DNA of 64,000 bases from Flavobacteriales bacterium (GTDB lineage Bacteria > Bacteroidota > Bacteroidia > NS11-12g > UBA9320). Position 1 is the first letter of the stretch; each line of letters begins with the position of its first letter. Shown here piece after piece: positions 1-8,607 of this stretch. The DNA lies in the NCBI GenBank assembly GCA_020635455.1, contig JACJZT010000002.1, forward strand, positions 533,273 through 597,272, in the 5' to 3' direction. Below the pieces are notes generated by a model. It had not been told where the DNA came from and made no database searches. It was given only the letters and a program-made list of their open reading frames with translations. Both the position numbers and the translations under genes were made by a program.

Positions 1-825
1 TTGGGCCTTACCGATCTTATACGCATTTAAATAGCCTGTGGTAGCATACAGTCGATCCGGGTTTGAAACATCCATTTCAAGGTCCCAGAATATTTCCTGA
101 CTTGTTTGTTTCCATTGTATACCACCATCCACAGATACATAAGATCCCGATTGACCAACCGCAATTAAACGATCCGGTAATTGGGGATGTATGTGAATTC
201 GCTGAATGAGTGACCCTTCAAAGTCAGTTTGCAGAAAACTAAGGCCGGTAGGTTGCCATGAAACTCCGCCATTTGTGGTTTTATAAATGCCTAGGCCATA
301 ATGAGTGTTTCGTTTATTATCGTTTGCATATATGTTGTGTGCGAGATATGCAAAATCTCCGGTTGCGACGTACATTGTGTCCGAATTGTGCGGATGCACG
401 GCCAGTGAAGAAGTTCTTAGAACCGGAAGGTCACCTGAAATGGGAATCCAGCTTTTTCCCGAATTTGTGGTTTTCCAGAGCCCGCCTTGTGCAACGCAAA
501 TGTAGTAAACAGAAGTGTCTGAAGGATCAAAAACCACATCATTCACCCTTCCTATCCCGGCGAGAATGTCCTTTCCGAAGGGGCCTCTGGGAATCCACTC
601 ATTGTTTTTTTTGTGAAGAATGTTCTTATTGAGTTTTTGTTTCTCAAGATCTGCCTGATAATACGCTTTTGCAAAATTCTCTGTTAGGGAAAAATTACTT
701 CTTCGTTCAATAAAATCTTTATGTCTGAGAATGTAATTTGGTTCCTCTCCTGTTTTAGAATCAAACTGTGCTGAAACTTGTAAAGAATGAACAAAAACTA
801 ATGTAAACAGGATTTTTGAATTCAT
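1..825 (-). CDS. Secreted beta-propeller (BNR/sortilin-like repeat) protein, C-terminus cut by window edge
   Basis: An open frame of 275 codons runs from an ATG at 825 to the window edge without a stop, so the 3' part is missing. The N-terminus (MNSKILFTLVFVHSLQVSAQ) is a signal peptide ending in SAQ, a usual Bacteroidota cleavage site. Further on are repeated blades of the type GGLWKTTNSGKSW, GIYKTTNGGVSW and SYVSVDGGIQW, with 'HPHNSDTMYVATGD' between them. These are the Asp-box/BNR repeats of sortilin (VPS10)-like or Ycf48-like propellers. In Bacteroidota such proteins are often long and end in a T9SS sorting domain, which would lie outside the window. Function beyond an extracellular propeller cannot be assigned; a carbohydrate-binding or adhesive role is only a family-level possibility. 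Confidence 0.8.
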   Translation of the reverse strand, partial: MNSKILFTLVFVHSLQVSAQFDSKTGEEPNYILRHKDFIERRSNFSLTENFAKAYYQADLEKQKLNKNILHKKNNEWIPRGPFGKDILAGIGRVNDVVFDPSDTSVYYICVAQGGLWKTTNSGKSWIPISGDLPVLRTSSLAVHPHNSDTMYVATGDFAYLAHNIYANDNKRNTHYGLGIYKTTNGGVSWQPTGLSFLQTDFEGSLIQRIHIHPQLPDRLIAVGQSGSYVSVDGGIQWKQTSQEIFWDLEMDVSNPDRLYATTGYLNAYKIGKAQ

Positions 826-977
826 AAATCGATTTGTTCATACGAAAATATAAAGATTTACCTAAATATAGTTCGGTACTTTATTACCACATTGTTCTCA
901 ACATTTCATCTGGAAAAATTCAATAAAAAGTTTAGAAGGAGCCCTTCTATGTTTTTTAAAAGAAATGTAGAGTAAGA

Positions 978-1053
978 TGGCGGACCCGGAGAGATTCGAA
1001 CTCCCAACCTTCTCATCCGTAGTGAGATGCTATATCCATTAAGCTACGGGTCC
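978..1053 (-). tRNA. tRNA-Arg(ACG)
   Basis: The reverse strand reads as a complete cloverleaf of 76 nt. The acceptor stem GGACCCG pairs with CGGGTCC, the D-arm contains TAGCTTAATGGATA, the anticodon loop is CTACGGA (anticodon ACG, decoding CGN arginine codons), the T-arm contains GGTTCGAATC-type sequence (here GAGTTCGAATCTC), and the 3' end GCCA is encoded. It stands alone between the propeller gene and a small conserved gene. Confidence 0.95.
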
Positions 1054-1133
1054 TTATTTGATGTTGCAAAAATAGTCTATGAAGCTTCCGAAACAAAGAG
1101 ATTCTTAGGCGTATAGGATCGTTTGCATAAAAA

Positions 1134-1159
1134 AGCAGTAAACCAGAAGATTTACTGCT
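1134..1159 (-). terminator. Intrinsic terminator of the 54-aa gene
   Basis: AGCAGTAAA (1134-1142) and TTTACTGCT (1151-1159) form a perfect 9-bp stem with an 8-nt loop. On the minus strand the stem is followed by a run of T, so it should end the transcript of the small gene at 1180-1344, whose stop is 21 nt upstream. It also has T-rich sequence on the plus side. Confidence 0.8.
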
Positions 1160-1179
1160 CCTTTTTATTTTAAAATAAA

Positions 1180-1344
1180 TTACTTTGTATCGATCCCGGG
1201 TACATGGTCAAGGATAATGCCTGACTCCCCTTTGTATGGAGAAGCAACCATTACACGCTTTCCGTGCTGAACCAATGAGGCCAGTCTTTGCTTGGCAACT
1301 GTTTTATTTACCCTTTCTTTTCTTTTTAATCTTGTAACCGCCAT
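1180..1344 (-). CDS. Small basic conserved protein, 54 aa
   Basis: A 55-codon frame starts at ATG 1344 and ends with TAA at 1180-1182. The product begins MAVTRLKRKERVNKTVAKQR and is strongly basic in its first 30 residues (about ten Lys/Arg), followed by a more hydrophobic tail ending GIDTK. The MAVTRLKRK start resembles a family of ~55-65-residue uncharacterised proteins that I recall from Bacteroidota genomes; this recollection was not checked. The gene is supported by the well-formed terminator just downstream and by its isolation between tRNA-Arg and the lipoprotein gene. The basic N-terminus could bind nucleic acid or the ribosome, but that is inference. Confidence 0.7.
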   Translation of the reverse strand: MAVTRLKRKERVNKTVAKQRLASLVQHGKRVMVASPYKGESGIILDHVPGIDTK

Positions 1345-1422
1345 TTCCTTAAATTTTCCGCAAATTAAATGCTTTTTTCTTTCAATCGCAAGATGAATGT
1401 GAATTAACCATAATCGTTAAAA

Positions 1423-2565
1423 TTAACTCCTGTACCGCGAATAGTATCTGGTGATCGATTGTATGGCCTGGTTGTAAATGGGTTTTGTAAATTCGATGAA
1501 CAATTGCTGAGGAGGTGGCGGAAAAGCTTCCCGGGAACGCGTCCATTCGATCTGTTCATCGGTAAGTGCACGGTTATCTCCGGTGTACCAGCCCCATCGG
1601 GTTTCCCAAACATAGGTTCCGGGTAATTTATCCTGCGCAAGTATACGGCTGTTCATCTCATCAACGATCTTCAGATCCAGTAATCCGGTTGAAGAAACCG
1701 TTTTTGTAAAGGTATGCAATTTTGCACTTACTGTTCCATAAACGTTCTGTTTCGTTTTATCTTTATTGGTAACCGTACCTACTATTACACTGTCTCTTGT
1801 AATGTCCTGATCTTTTTCATGTATATAAGTTTGCCCTATGATAAAGTCATCAAAATTCAACTCTATGAAATGGTGGGGCTTGCTTGCAAGTGATCTTGAT
1901 TCTTCAGGACTGTAAAACTCTACGAAATCATAGTTTAGATCGTGAAGGAATTCCAGTATGCTGTTTTCAAAAAACTCAGAACTTATTTTCATGGTCCTGC
2001 TGTGCATAGGTATATGCTCCAATACCACTCTGTAAGTTCCGGCTTCTCTGGCAAGGCTCATCTGCCGGTCGATGTCCTTATAATTTGCCGAATAATACCT
2101 GGCCTTCTTAAAATTCCGGTATGCTTCCTGGGCCGATTCCATGGTTTTTTGCTTCATCAGTTCAAGTCCCTCGTTGTACCTTACCTCGGCTGCATTGTTC
2201 ATGGCATCGGTCAAGACAGAAGTGTATTGATTCGGATCCGGAATTATTTTCATGCACGCAGGACAATGCCTTATTTCATCGTAATACTTATTCAGTTGCT
2301 GATAATTGTTTACGATCTTCTCCCATTTATATACGTCGTTTGATTTTTGAAGTGCATACACCTCCTCCATTTTGTTTTTCACAAGCAGGTTGTATGCCTG
2401 ACTAAGTGTATTTGCAGCCTTTTGATTATTAGGTTTGTTTTTTAGCTTGTTGCTGGCCCGCAGAAATGCCTTGTGATAATCTCCTTTCTGAAATTTTCGC
2501 TGGCCGGTACAGCTAACCAAAACTACAAGGGTAATTAAAAAGGTTATGTATTTGTTTTTAAACAT
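1423..2565 (-). CDS. Conserved lipoprotein with TPR-like helical N-terminal half
   Basis: A 380-residue protein with a type II signal peptide: hydrophobic stretch ITFLITLVVLVSC with lipobox LVSC, so Cys19 should be lipidated and the protein anchored in a membrane, probably the outer one. Residues ~25-190 are rich in helical repeat-like segments (KGDYHKAFLRASNKLKNKPNN, then EAYRNFKKARYYSANYKD) resembling tetratricopeptides. The C-terminal half (~190-380) looks beta-rich and ends in a hydrophobic and aromatic segment. I recognise no enzyme motif. It is the only gene between the small basic gene and the divergent 514-aa gene at 2721. Exact function unknown. Confidence 0.8.
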   Translation of the reverse strand: MFKNKYITFLITLVVLVSCTGQRKFQKGDYHKAFLRASNKLKNKPNNQKAANTLSQAYNLLVKNKMEEVYALQKSNDVYKWEKIVNNYQQLNKYYDEIRHCPACMKIIPDPNQYTSVLTDAMNNAAEVRYNEGLELMKQKTMESAQEAYRNFKKARYYSANYKDIDRQMSLAREAGTYRVVLEHIPMHSRTMKISSEFFENSILEFLHDLNYDFVEFYSPEESRSLASKPHHFIELNFDDFIIGQTYIHEKDQDITRDSVIVGTVTNKDKTKQNVYGTVSAKLHTFTKTVSSTGLLDLKIVDEMNSRILAQDKLPGTYVWETRWGWYTGDNRALTDEQIEWTRSREAFPPPPQQLFIEFTKPIYNQAIQSITRYYSRYRS

Positions 2566-2720
2566 CCGTTCTTTTAAAGTTTAACTTCACAAATTGAACC
2601 ACGAAAATAAAACAGAAGTTTCAATTTGTGATTTTTCGGCTTTGATCCAATAATTACCTGTGTTTTCATTCTTATGGTATTCGAGCATAATTACATTTTG
2701 AATGTATATTTTTGTAGGCA

Positions 2721-4265
2721 ATGAATGGTCAAAAACAGAATACGTGCATTGTCGGGTACAATTATAGATCCTTCACCCTCATTACCTTAATTTGTTTATT
2801 ATTTCCTTGCATCCTATCCAAATCTGCCTATTCTCAGGTCGGGTTCAAATGGGGACCGGCTATTAAGATTCCCAAAAGTTCTTATTCCCTTATTAATTTT
2901 ACAACAGGGAACCGATACGGGACAGTAATTAAGATGGGTTCAGGACTTAAAACGGTTTTGTACGATACCAATTTCCAAAATTCAACTTTCTCGATCTACA
3001 AATTCAAAAAGAAAACACATACATTACTCGACATAAAGGCTTATAAGAGCCATGTATTTTTCTTTTTTCAAAAAAAGCTCGATCTTAATACAAAGACACT
3101 GAAGATCGTGAGGATTAATACCGATTCTCTGAATAAAAAACCGGATGAATTTGATATTCTTACCCTTGCCGAAAACAGGTTTGCCAGAGATCTTGACTTC
3201 CGGCTGAAACTAAAAAAAGACCGCTTTGAAGTTTGGTATTCGGATGCACCCGGGTCGGAAGACAAACCTTGTTTTTTGATTCACTCCGTTTTTGATTACT
3301 CCTTAAAGCGGCTGGTAAAAAATGAAGTACAGTTACCGGTTGAACACAGACTTGCGTCCATATTGAATTGCACCTTTCCTGCAGATAGTTTCCTTTTTAT
3401 CAATACCAAGGAGTATGAGATCCGAAAAATTGAAAAAAGAGGATTCAACAGCAATTACAAATTTGTTTTTTACCGTTATCACACCTATTCCGACAGCCTT
3501 GACAAGGTAATTCCTGAAATCCGGCAAGTTTATGCCGACAAGGGAAGGATGGCGATACAGGATCAATTGCTTTGCGCTTCCGGATATTTCAGCAGTAAAT
3601 TTGAGGGACCGAAAGATGGATTCTGGTTTCTTAAGTACGATTTTAAAAATCAGATTCTGATTATAGATACAGCCTATTTTTTTGATAAACGTATACGATC
3701 CCTTCCCGAAAATGGCTATAACTATTCTTTGTTAAAAAGATCTCCCTTTGAAGGAATGTATATGGACTATTTGCTCGAACATTCCAACGGCAACTTTGTT
3801 TCCGTAAGTGAACAATATTTTCTCATTCCTGCTTCTTTTGGATCCACGCATACCTTTAACCGGTTTTACGGCGACTTACTTATCGTTTATACCGACAAGA
3901 ACGGTTTGCTAAAAAAAGCCTACCGCATTCCCAAAGCCCAGGAAACCTATAATAATTTCGGTGAATTCTCATCGTATTACATTGCTAAGAATGACAGTGC
4001 TTTAACCTTTATTTTCAACACACATAAAAAAAACAAGGAACACTGGAAGCACAAACATCTGGTAAGGCATAAACAAAGTTTTTTGATCTACTTACGAATG
4101 GATCCCAAAAACCTTGAAAGAAGGCCACTCTCAGGTTATGATGAAATGGAAGGTATCCTCCAAATAAGGGATGCTGAAGAAATCTCACCCAACCGACTTT
4201 TGGTATACGCAAGAAAAGGACGCAAAGCGAGACTTGGAGTTTTAAAATTAAATTTCAATCTTTAA
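2721..4265 (+). CDS. Secreted protein of unknown function, 514 aa
   Basis: The N-terminus has an extended polar leader (~17 residues), a hydrophobic core around LITLICLLFPCIL and a likely cleavage site near AYSQ, so the protein is exported. The rest is beta-rich with repeating aromatic and basic segments (for example FSIYKFKKKTHTLLDIKAYK and IQDQLLCASGYFSSK), suggesting a beta-propeller-like fold, but no domain can be named. No T9SS sorting domain is seen at the C-terminus. A TATTTTTG (-7 type) lies at 2707-2714, only 6 nt before this ATG, so the mRNA would be almost leaderless. It is followed after 13 nt by the GH16 gene and probably co-transcribed with it. Confidence 0.7.
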   Translation: MNGQKQNTCIVGYNYRSFTLITLICLLFPCILSKSAYSQVGFKWGPAIKIPKSSYSLINFTTGNRYGTVIKMGSGLKTVLYDTNFQNSTFSIYKFKKKTHTLLDIKAYKSHVFFFFQKKLDLNTKTLKIVRINTDSLNKKPDEFDILTLAENRFARDLDFRLKLKKDRFEVWYSDAPGSEDKPCFLIHSVFDYSLKRLVKNEVQLPVEHRLASILNCTFPADSFLFINTKEYEIRKIEKRGFNSNYKFVFYRYHTYSDSLDKVIPEIRQVYADKGRMAIQDQLLCASGYFSSKFEGPKDGFWFLKYDFKNQILIIDTAYFFDKRIRSLPENGYNYSLLKRSPFEGMYMDYLLEHSNGNFVSVSEQYFLIPASFGSTHTFNRFYGDLLIVYTDKNGLLKKAYRIPKAQETYNNFGEFSSYYIAKNDSALTFIFNTHKKNKEHWKHKHLVRHKQSFLIYLRMDPKNLERRPLSGYDEMEGILQIRDAEEISPNRLLVYARKGRKARLGVLKLNFNL

Positions 4266-4278
4266 AATTCCTAAATAA

Positions 4279-5226
4279 ATGAAATGGAAAACCTACATAC
4301 AAAAATTTATTCTCTGCATCATATTGATTTTTTTCTGCAATACTCTGATGGCACAGGACAAGGAAAAGGTTCATCACCGGAACCCTGTAAAATCAATGTT
4401 TGTTCAACGATATTTGCATCTGAGCACCCTGCCCCTTGCAATTAATTTTATGATCAAAAACCGGTGGTTTAAATACTATAAAAAATACCGGTCATCGCCT
4501 GTTAAAAAAGGCTGGTCCCTTACTTTTGAAGATAATTTTGACAGTATTGATATCAAAAAATGGAGGCTTGGTCAACCCTGGGGATATTTTCATGACCAAT
4601 CTCTTCATCAGCATCATTCCACTGAGCTAATTAAGGTCAAAGACGGTTATCTTTATTTAGGCGGGGGGCTTGAGCCCAAATCCTTTACATACAAGGATTC
4701 AACCATTGTTATTCCTTATGGGATCGGATTAATAAATTCCGACATTTCGTTTAAACAAAAATATGGTTACTTCGAAATACGATGTAAAAATCCCGAAGGT
4801 CCGGCAACCTGGCCTGCATTTTGGTTGACAGGTGCAAGCAGATGGCCACCTGAGATCGATATTTTTGAAATGTACGGCAAATCAAGCGGTAAAACGGTTC
4901 ACAGACAGATCTCCTCCATTCATTACGGAGTTTCAGGGACCGGCTCGAGAGCCACTCTTATCCGACAAACCCTGCTACCACATAATACGGACAGCGTTTT
5001 TCATGTTTATGCCTGTGACTGGAGTAAACGAAAAATTAAATTTTATACCGACGGGATCTTAACCCGTCAGCAAAGAATCAATAAGCGCTTGAGAAAATAC
5101 ATGGATGAGGAAATGGTCATTATCATCAATAATGGTTTTGAGGCTCGTTATTTGAAATACCTTCCGGAAAACTTCAAACAAAATAATTTTATTGTCGACT
5201 GGGTTAGAGTTTATCGCAAGGATTAG
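4279..5226 (+). CDS. Glycoside hydrolase family 16 (beta-glucanase-like), secreted
   Basis: A 315-residue protein with a signal peptide (FILCIILIFFCNTLMAQ). The GH16 fold is recognisable from WSLTFEDNFDSIDIKKW (~residues 79-95), YGYFEIRCKNPEGPATWPAFWL and the catalytic signature EIDIFE at 192-197, which supplies the nucleophile (Glu192) and acid/base (Glu197). The C-terminal FIVDWVRVYRK is the typical last strand. GH16 enzymes cleave beta-1,3/1,4-glucans or marine galactans with retention of configuration; the substrate cannot be told from sequence. The gene lies 13 nt after the 514-aa secreted protein, suggesting one transcript. Confidence 0.88.
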   Translation: MKWKTYIQKFILCIILIFFCNTLMAQDKEKVHHRNPVKSMFVQRYLHLSTLPLAINFMIKNRWFKYYKKYRSSPVKKGWSLTFEDNFDSIDIKKWRLGQPWGYFHDQSLHQHHSTELIKVKDGYLYLGGGLEPKSFTYKDSTIVIPYGIGLINSDISFKQKYGYFEIRCKNPEGPATWPAFWLTGASRWPPEIDIFEMYGKSSGKTVHRQISSIHYGVSGTGSRATLIRQTLLPHNTDSVFHVYACDWSKRKIKFYTDGILTRQQRINKRLRKYMDEEMVIIINNGFEARYLKYLPENFKQNNFIVDWVRVYRKD

Positions 5227-5270
5227 ATTCACAAGTATTCTTCTATCTTTGAGACGTCAAATCGATCTGT

Positions 5271-5669
5271 TTGAAAAATTTATCATTCATCGCACTTGTT
5301 TTAGTTTTTTCGGGTTGTTCCTTATCCAATAAATGCAAAAATGCAATTTGCACTCAGCTTTTTGCCATGATCACGGTTGAACTCAGCAACACGGGCAATC
5401 CGGACCTAAAAGGTGTTACAACACGATCCCTCAAGGTTTCGAATGGTGAGATCCTAAAAAGCGACTCATCACCCTCCTCTTTGCCTAATAATGGTTTTGT
5501 TGTGGTGGATGACTCAAACCTGAAAGCACTTGAATTCAATAAAACAAGTGAAGTTGACTTTGAAATTTCCAAAGATGGAAAGCTCATAAAAACGGTCCGT
5601 TTTTCCATCAAAACTGATTGTTGCCATGTAAACAAGCAAAACGGGCCGGATACAGTTTCCCTAGACTGA
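5271..5669 (+). CDS. Small lipoprotein, 132 aa
   Basis: The frame starts with TTG at 5271 (MKNLSFIALVLVFSGCSLSN). The hydrophobic segment and lipobox FSGC at residues 13-16 mark it as a lipoprotein. The mature part is about 115 residues with a Thr/Ser/Asp-rich beta pattern and a CC pair near the end (TDCCHVNK). No family is recognised. It follows the GH16 gene by 44 nt and could be the last gene of that operon. Confidence 0.6.
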   Translation: MKNLSFIALVLVFSGCSLSNKCKNAICTQLFAMITVELSNTGNPDLKGVTTRSLKVSNGEILKSDSSPSSLPNNGFVVVDDSNLKALEFNKTSEVDFEISKDGKLIKTVRFSIKTDCCHVNKQNGPDTVSLD

Positions 5670-5708
5670 TCTCCCATACCTGGCATCTTTTGACCAAAAA
5701 GTAATCAA

Positions 5709-5738
5709 TTCAAATATTTCTTTACTTTCTTATTTTTG
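5709..5738 (+). promoter_or_regulatory. Bacteroidota-type promoter of the hydroxylase gene
   Basis: TATTTTTG at 5731-5738 matches the -7 consensus TAnnTTTG. Exactly 19 nt upstream is TTC (5709-5711), one base away from the -33 TTG. The start codon at 5781 is 42 nt downstream. Confidence 0.45.
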
Positions 5739-5780
5739 CGGACGAATTCACAAACCTATCAGAACTAAGCAAATACAGAA

Positions 5781-6692
5781 ATGGATGAAAATTCATTATT
5801 GACCATCTCCGGAGTTATATTCACCCTGATCATAGGATTTGAAATGATCCTAAGTCATTTTCAACTTCGTAATTACTACTACTGGAAAGACACCTTGATA
5901 AATCTGTTCTTTTGCGGAGTAAATATGGGTGTTGATCTTTTGTGCAGGGGATTTTATGTGTTTGTTCTGTTCTTCTTCTTTAACCATAAACTCATTGGCA
6001 TTGCCAATCCTTTTGCCTACTGGCTTTTGCTTTTCATTCTCGAAGATCTGATGTTTTACATTGAACACAGTGTCGATCATTATTGCAGAATATTCTGGGC
6101 AGTTCATGTTACACATCATTCTTCCGAATCGTTTAACCTTACCACAGGAATTCGTTCATCGGTTTTTCAGCCTGTATACCGATTTATCTATTTTATTCCA
6201 TTGGCATTGATCGGTTTTAATCCACTGGATATTATGCTGATGTATTCCATTACTCAAATCTATGGCATCCTTTTGCACACACAATACATTCAAAAAATGC
6301 CTTCCTGGTTCGAATCCATCATGGTAAGCCCTTCACATCACAGGGTACATCATGGTTCAAATGTGATCTATCTTGATAAGAATATGGGCATGTGCCTGAT
6401 CATCTGGGATAAAATATTCGGTACTTTTCAGGAGGAATTACCGGATGAAAAGGTAAAATACGGATTAAAAACACCTATAAAAGAAGAATATCATCCCACT
6501 AAATTAATTTTTCATGAATGGGTCGAAATAGCGAAGATCCTTCGTTCCGGCCTTTCCCTTAAACACAAACTCGGTTATCTTTTCATGCCACCGGGGTGGA
6601 GTCATGACGGCAGCTCAAAAACAGCAACCGAACTAAGGGCAGAATTGAAAGGAAGCCCACCGAAAGTAAAAAAGGCACTTGAAGTAAGTTAG
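5781..6692 (+). CDS. Sterol desaturase / fatty acid hydroxylase family membrane protein
   Basis: A 303-residue integral membrane protein with several hydrophobic helices in the first 170 residues. The histidine clusters of this non-haem di-iron family are all present: EHSVDH and HVTHHS (~residues 94-114), and SPSHHRVHHGSN (~residues 180-191). These ligands bind two irons that activate O2 for hydroxylation or desaturation of a lipid. The substrate is unknown; in Bacteroidota, family members modify fatty acids, carotenoids or sphingolipids. The C-terminal ~70 residues are soluble. A single-gene transcript is likely, since it converges on mltG 7 nt downstream. Confidence 0.85.
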   Translation: MDENSLLTISGVIFTLIIGFEMILSHFQLRNYYYWKDTLINLFFCGVNMGVDLLCRGFYVFVLFFFFNHKLIGIANPFAYWLLLFILEDLMFYIEHSVDHYCRIFWAVHVTHHSSESFNLTTGIRSSVFQPVYRFIYFIPLALIGFNPLDIMLMYSITQIYGILLHTQYIQKMPSWFESIMVSPSHHRVHHGSNVIYLDKNMGMCLIIWDKIFGTFQEELPDEKVKYGLKTPIKEEYHPTKLIFHEWVEIAKILRSGLSLKHKLGYLFMPPGWSHDGSSKTATELRAELKGSPPKVKKALEVS

Positions 6693-6699
6693 TTGTGGT

Positions 6700-7728
6700 C
6701 TAATTTACATCCTGAACATCCTTCCCCCCTTTGATCCCTCTTTTATCAAGTGCCGATCGGTAACGAATCGCATATCGGCGATGTTCGGCAAACGAATTTG
6801 AAAAATGATGATACCCCGAAAAATCCGCCAGGGCTACAAAATACAAGTATTTACTTTCTTCAAAATTCAGTACGGCTTCTATACCTTCTTTTGTAGGCAA
6901 GCCGATCGGTCCGGGAGGTAAACCTTTAACCTTATAGGTGTTGTAAGGCGACTCGGTATCCAAAATACCTTCTACCCTGTTCATTGAATTTATTCCGGCA
7001 GCATATTTCACGGTGGGATCGGCTTGTAATGGCATGCCAATTTTCAAACGATTCAAGTACACTCCGGCAATTGCAGGCATTTCCTCTTTTTTTACGGCTT
7101 CTTTTTCTACAATACTCGCCAGGATACAAACCTCTTTTACCGATTTCAAACCTGTTTTAGACAATCGATTGAACTTTTCCGCATCCCAGTATTTTTGTTG
7201 TTTTAAAACAAAATGGTCTACGAACTTTTCCGGTTCAACACTCCAGTTAAATTCACAGGACTCTGCCCAGAACATGCAAAGGAAAGAAACGCTGTCGAGA
7301 CCAAGTGCTTCAAGTTTATCGCGATTTAAGATCGCTTTTGCAAAAGACAGGGAGTCTGATTCATATTTTTGACCCAATAAACTAAACAATTCATGTGGCA
7401 AAACATTATTTCCAAAACGAAAAGAAACCTTATGTTGCATACCATACTTAAAAAGATTGATTAGTTCGCGATTGGTTAAGCCTTCAGTGACCTCATATTT
7501 GCCCGGAATGATGTGATCTATTTGCAGGAAAGCATGACTGAGGTCAAATTTCCAGTTTTTCTCGATGCAATTGTTGCTTTTAAGAGCATTGACAAGGCTA
7601 TCTTCATTAAATCCATTTTTTACATAAATAATTGTATAACGTGAATTCGGAGATGAAACTGCCCATACAATTACACCTATGCATGTAAGAATTATGAGAA
7701 CAATAAGAATAACTACTTTATTTTTCAA
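6700..7728 (-). CDS. mltG: Endolytic murein transglycosylase MltG (YceG-like)
   Basis: A 342-residue protein anchored by one N-terminal transmembrane helix (VVILIVLIILTCIGVIVWAV) with the rest in the periplasm. The YceG/MltG catalytic segment is clear: LASIVEKEAVKKEEMPAIAG, then VYLNRLKIGMPLQADPTVKYA and SPYNTYKVKGLPPGPI. The Glu in VEKEA corresponds to the catalytic Glu of the E. coli enzyme. MltG cuts nascent glycan strands within the membrane-proximal peptidoglycan and sets their length. Length and domain order match the family. It is transcribed away from dapB. Confidence 0.93.
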   Translation of the reverse strand: MKNKVVILIVLIILTCIGVIVWAVSSPNSRYTIIYVKNGFNEDSLVNALKSNNCIEKNWKFDLSHAFLQIDHIIPGKYEVTEGLTNRELINLFKYGMQHKVSFRFGNNVLPHELFSLLGQKYESDSLSFAKAILNRDKLEALGLDSVSFLCMFWAESCEFNWSVEPEKFVDHFVLKQQKYWDAEKFNRLSKTGLKSVKEVCILASIVEKEAVKKEEMPAIAGVYLNRLKIGMPLQADPTVKYAAGINSMNRVEGILDTESPYNTYKVKGLPPGPIGLPTKEGIEAVLNFEESKYLYFVALADFSGYHHFSNSFAEHRRYAIRYRSALDKRGIKGGKDVQDVN

Positions 7729-7869
7729 AAGGTTTCTGGATTAATACGGTAAAATTACCCATTCATAAAACAAAAAAAGAGGTGGAACTATTGTAGTTTT
7801 GCACAAATTTTTTTGAAACTGTTCAAATGCTTCATTTGTTCCTGAATTCAAAACTAATTTGAATCAAAG

Positions 7870-8598
7870 ATGAAAATAGCTTTAATCGGATACGGAAAAA
7901 TGGGTAAGGCCATCGAAACCCTTGCTGCTGAAGCCGGACATACGATCGTATTGAAATACAGGGAAAGCCCTACCGATCCCGATGAACTTGCCAAGTGTGA
8001 TGTGGCCATTGAGTTTTCCGTTCCTGAAAAGGCTGTTTTTAACATAAAGCAATGTTTTGTTGCACATATACCTGTTGTAGTAGGTACAACAGGATGGTAT
8101 TCTGAATTTGATCAAATAAAAAAACTTGCGGAAAGCACAGGACAAAGTTTGTTTTTTGCAACCAATTTCAGTCTGGGAGTGAATTTATTTTTTGAACTAA
8201 ACAAAAAACTTGCCCGACTAATGAATTCACAGCCGGATTATGAACCAAAGATGCAGGAGATCCATCATATCCAAAAAAAGGATGCACCAAGTGGAACTGC
8301 CATAACTCTTGCAGAAGGTTTGCTACAGAATTTTGATAGAAAAAACGAGTGGATTTGTCGTGAAGAGGGTAAGTTTCAGGACCAAAGTCCGTTTATGCTT
8401 GAAATTGAAGCATTGAGAATAAATGAAGTACCGGGAACCCATACCATAACCTATCAGTCGGCGGTGGATGAGATCTCCATTACCCATCAGGCATACAGCA
8501 GAACCGGATTTGCGTCCGGCGCCCTGAAGGCTGCCGAATGGATCGTAGGAAAAAAAGGTGTTTACACCATGAAGGATATGTTAGGTCTGGATCGTTAA
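7870..8598 (+). CDS. dapB: 4-hydroxy-tetrahydrodipicolinate reductase
   Basis: A 242-residue protein with the N-terminal nucleotide-binding motif ALIGYGKMGKAIE and the DapB signature EIHHIQKKDAPSGTA, which carries the catalytic His pair and Lys and the substrate-binding SGT. The enzyme reduces HTPA with NAD(P)H in lysine/diaminopimelate synthesis, which also feeds peptidoglycan. The protein is slightly shorter than proteobacterial DapB (~270), as is common in Bacteroidota. It is followed after 9 nt by lepB and then fmt, forming a tight three-gene cluster. A TAGTTTTG -7-like motif lies at 7794-7801. Confidence 0.95.
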   Translation: MKIALIGYGKMGKAIETLAAEAGHTIVLKYRESPTDPDELAKCDVAIEFSVPEKAVFNIKQCFVAHIPVVVGTTGWYSEFDQIKKLAESTGQSLFFATNFSLGVNLFFELNKKLARLMNSQPDYEPKMQEIHHIQKKDAPSGTAITLAEGLLQNFDRKNEWICREEGKFQDQSPFMLEIEALRINEVPGTHTITYQSAVDEISITHQAYSRTGFASGALKAAEWIVGKKGVYTMKDMLGLDR

Positions 8599-8607
8599 GA
8601 AAACAAA

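Noticed and set aside
258..632. 124-codon plus-strand frame
   Set aside because: Lies antisense to the beta-propeller gene (1-825), which has a signal peptide and repeat motifs; the plus-strand product is Cys- and Arg-rich without any motif.
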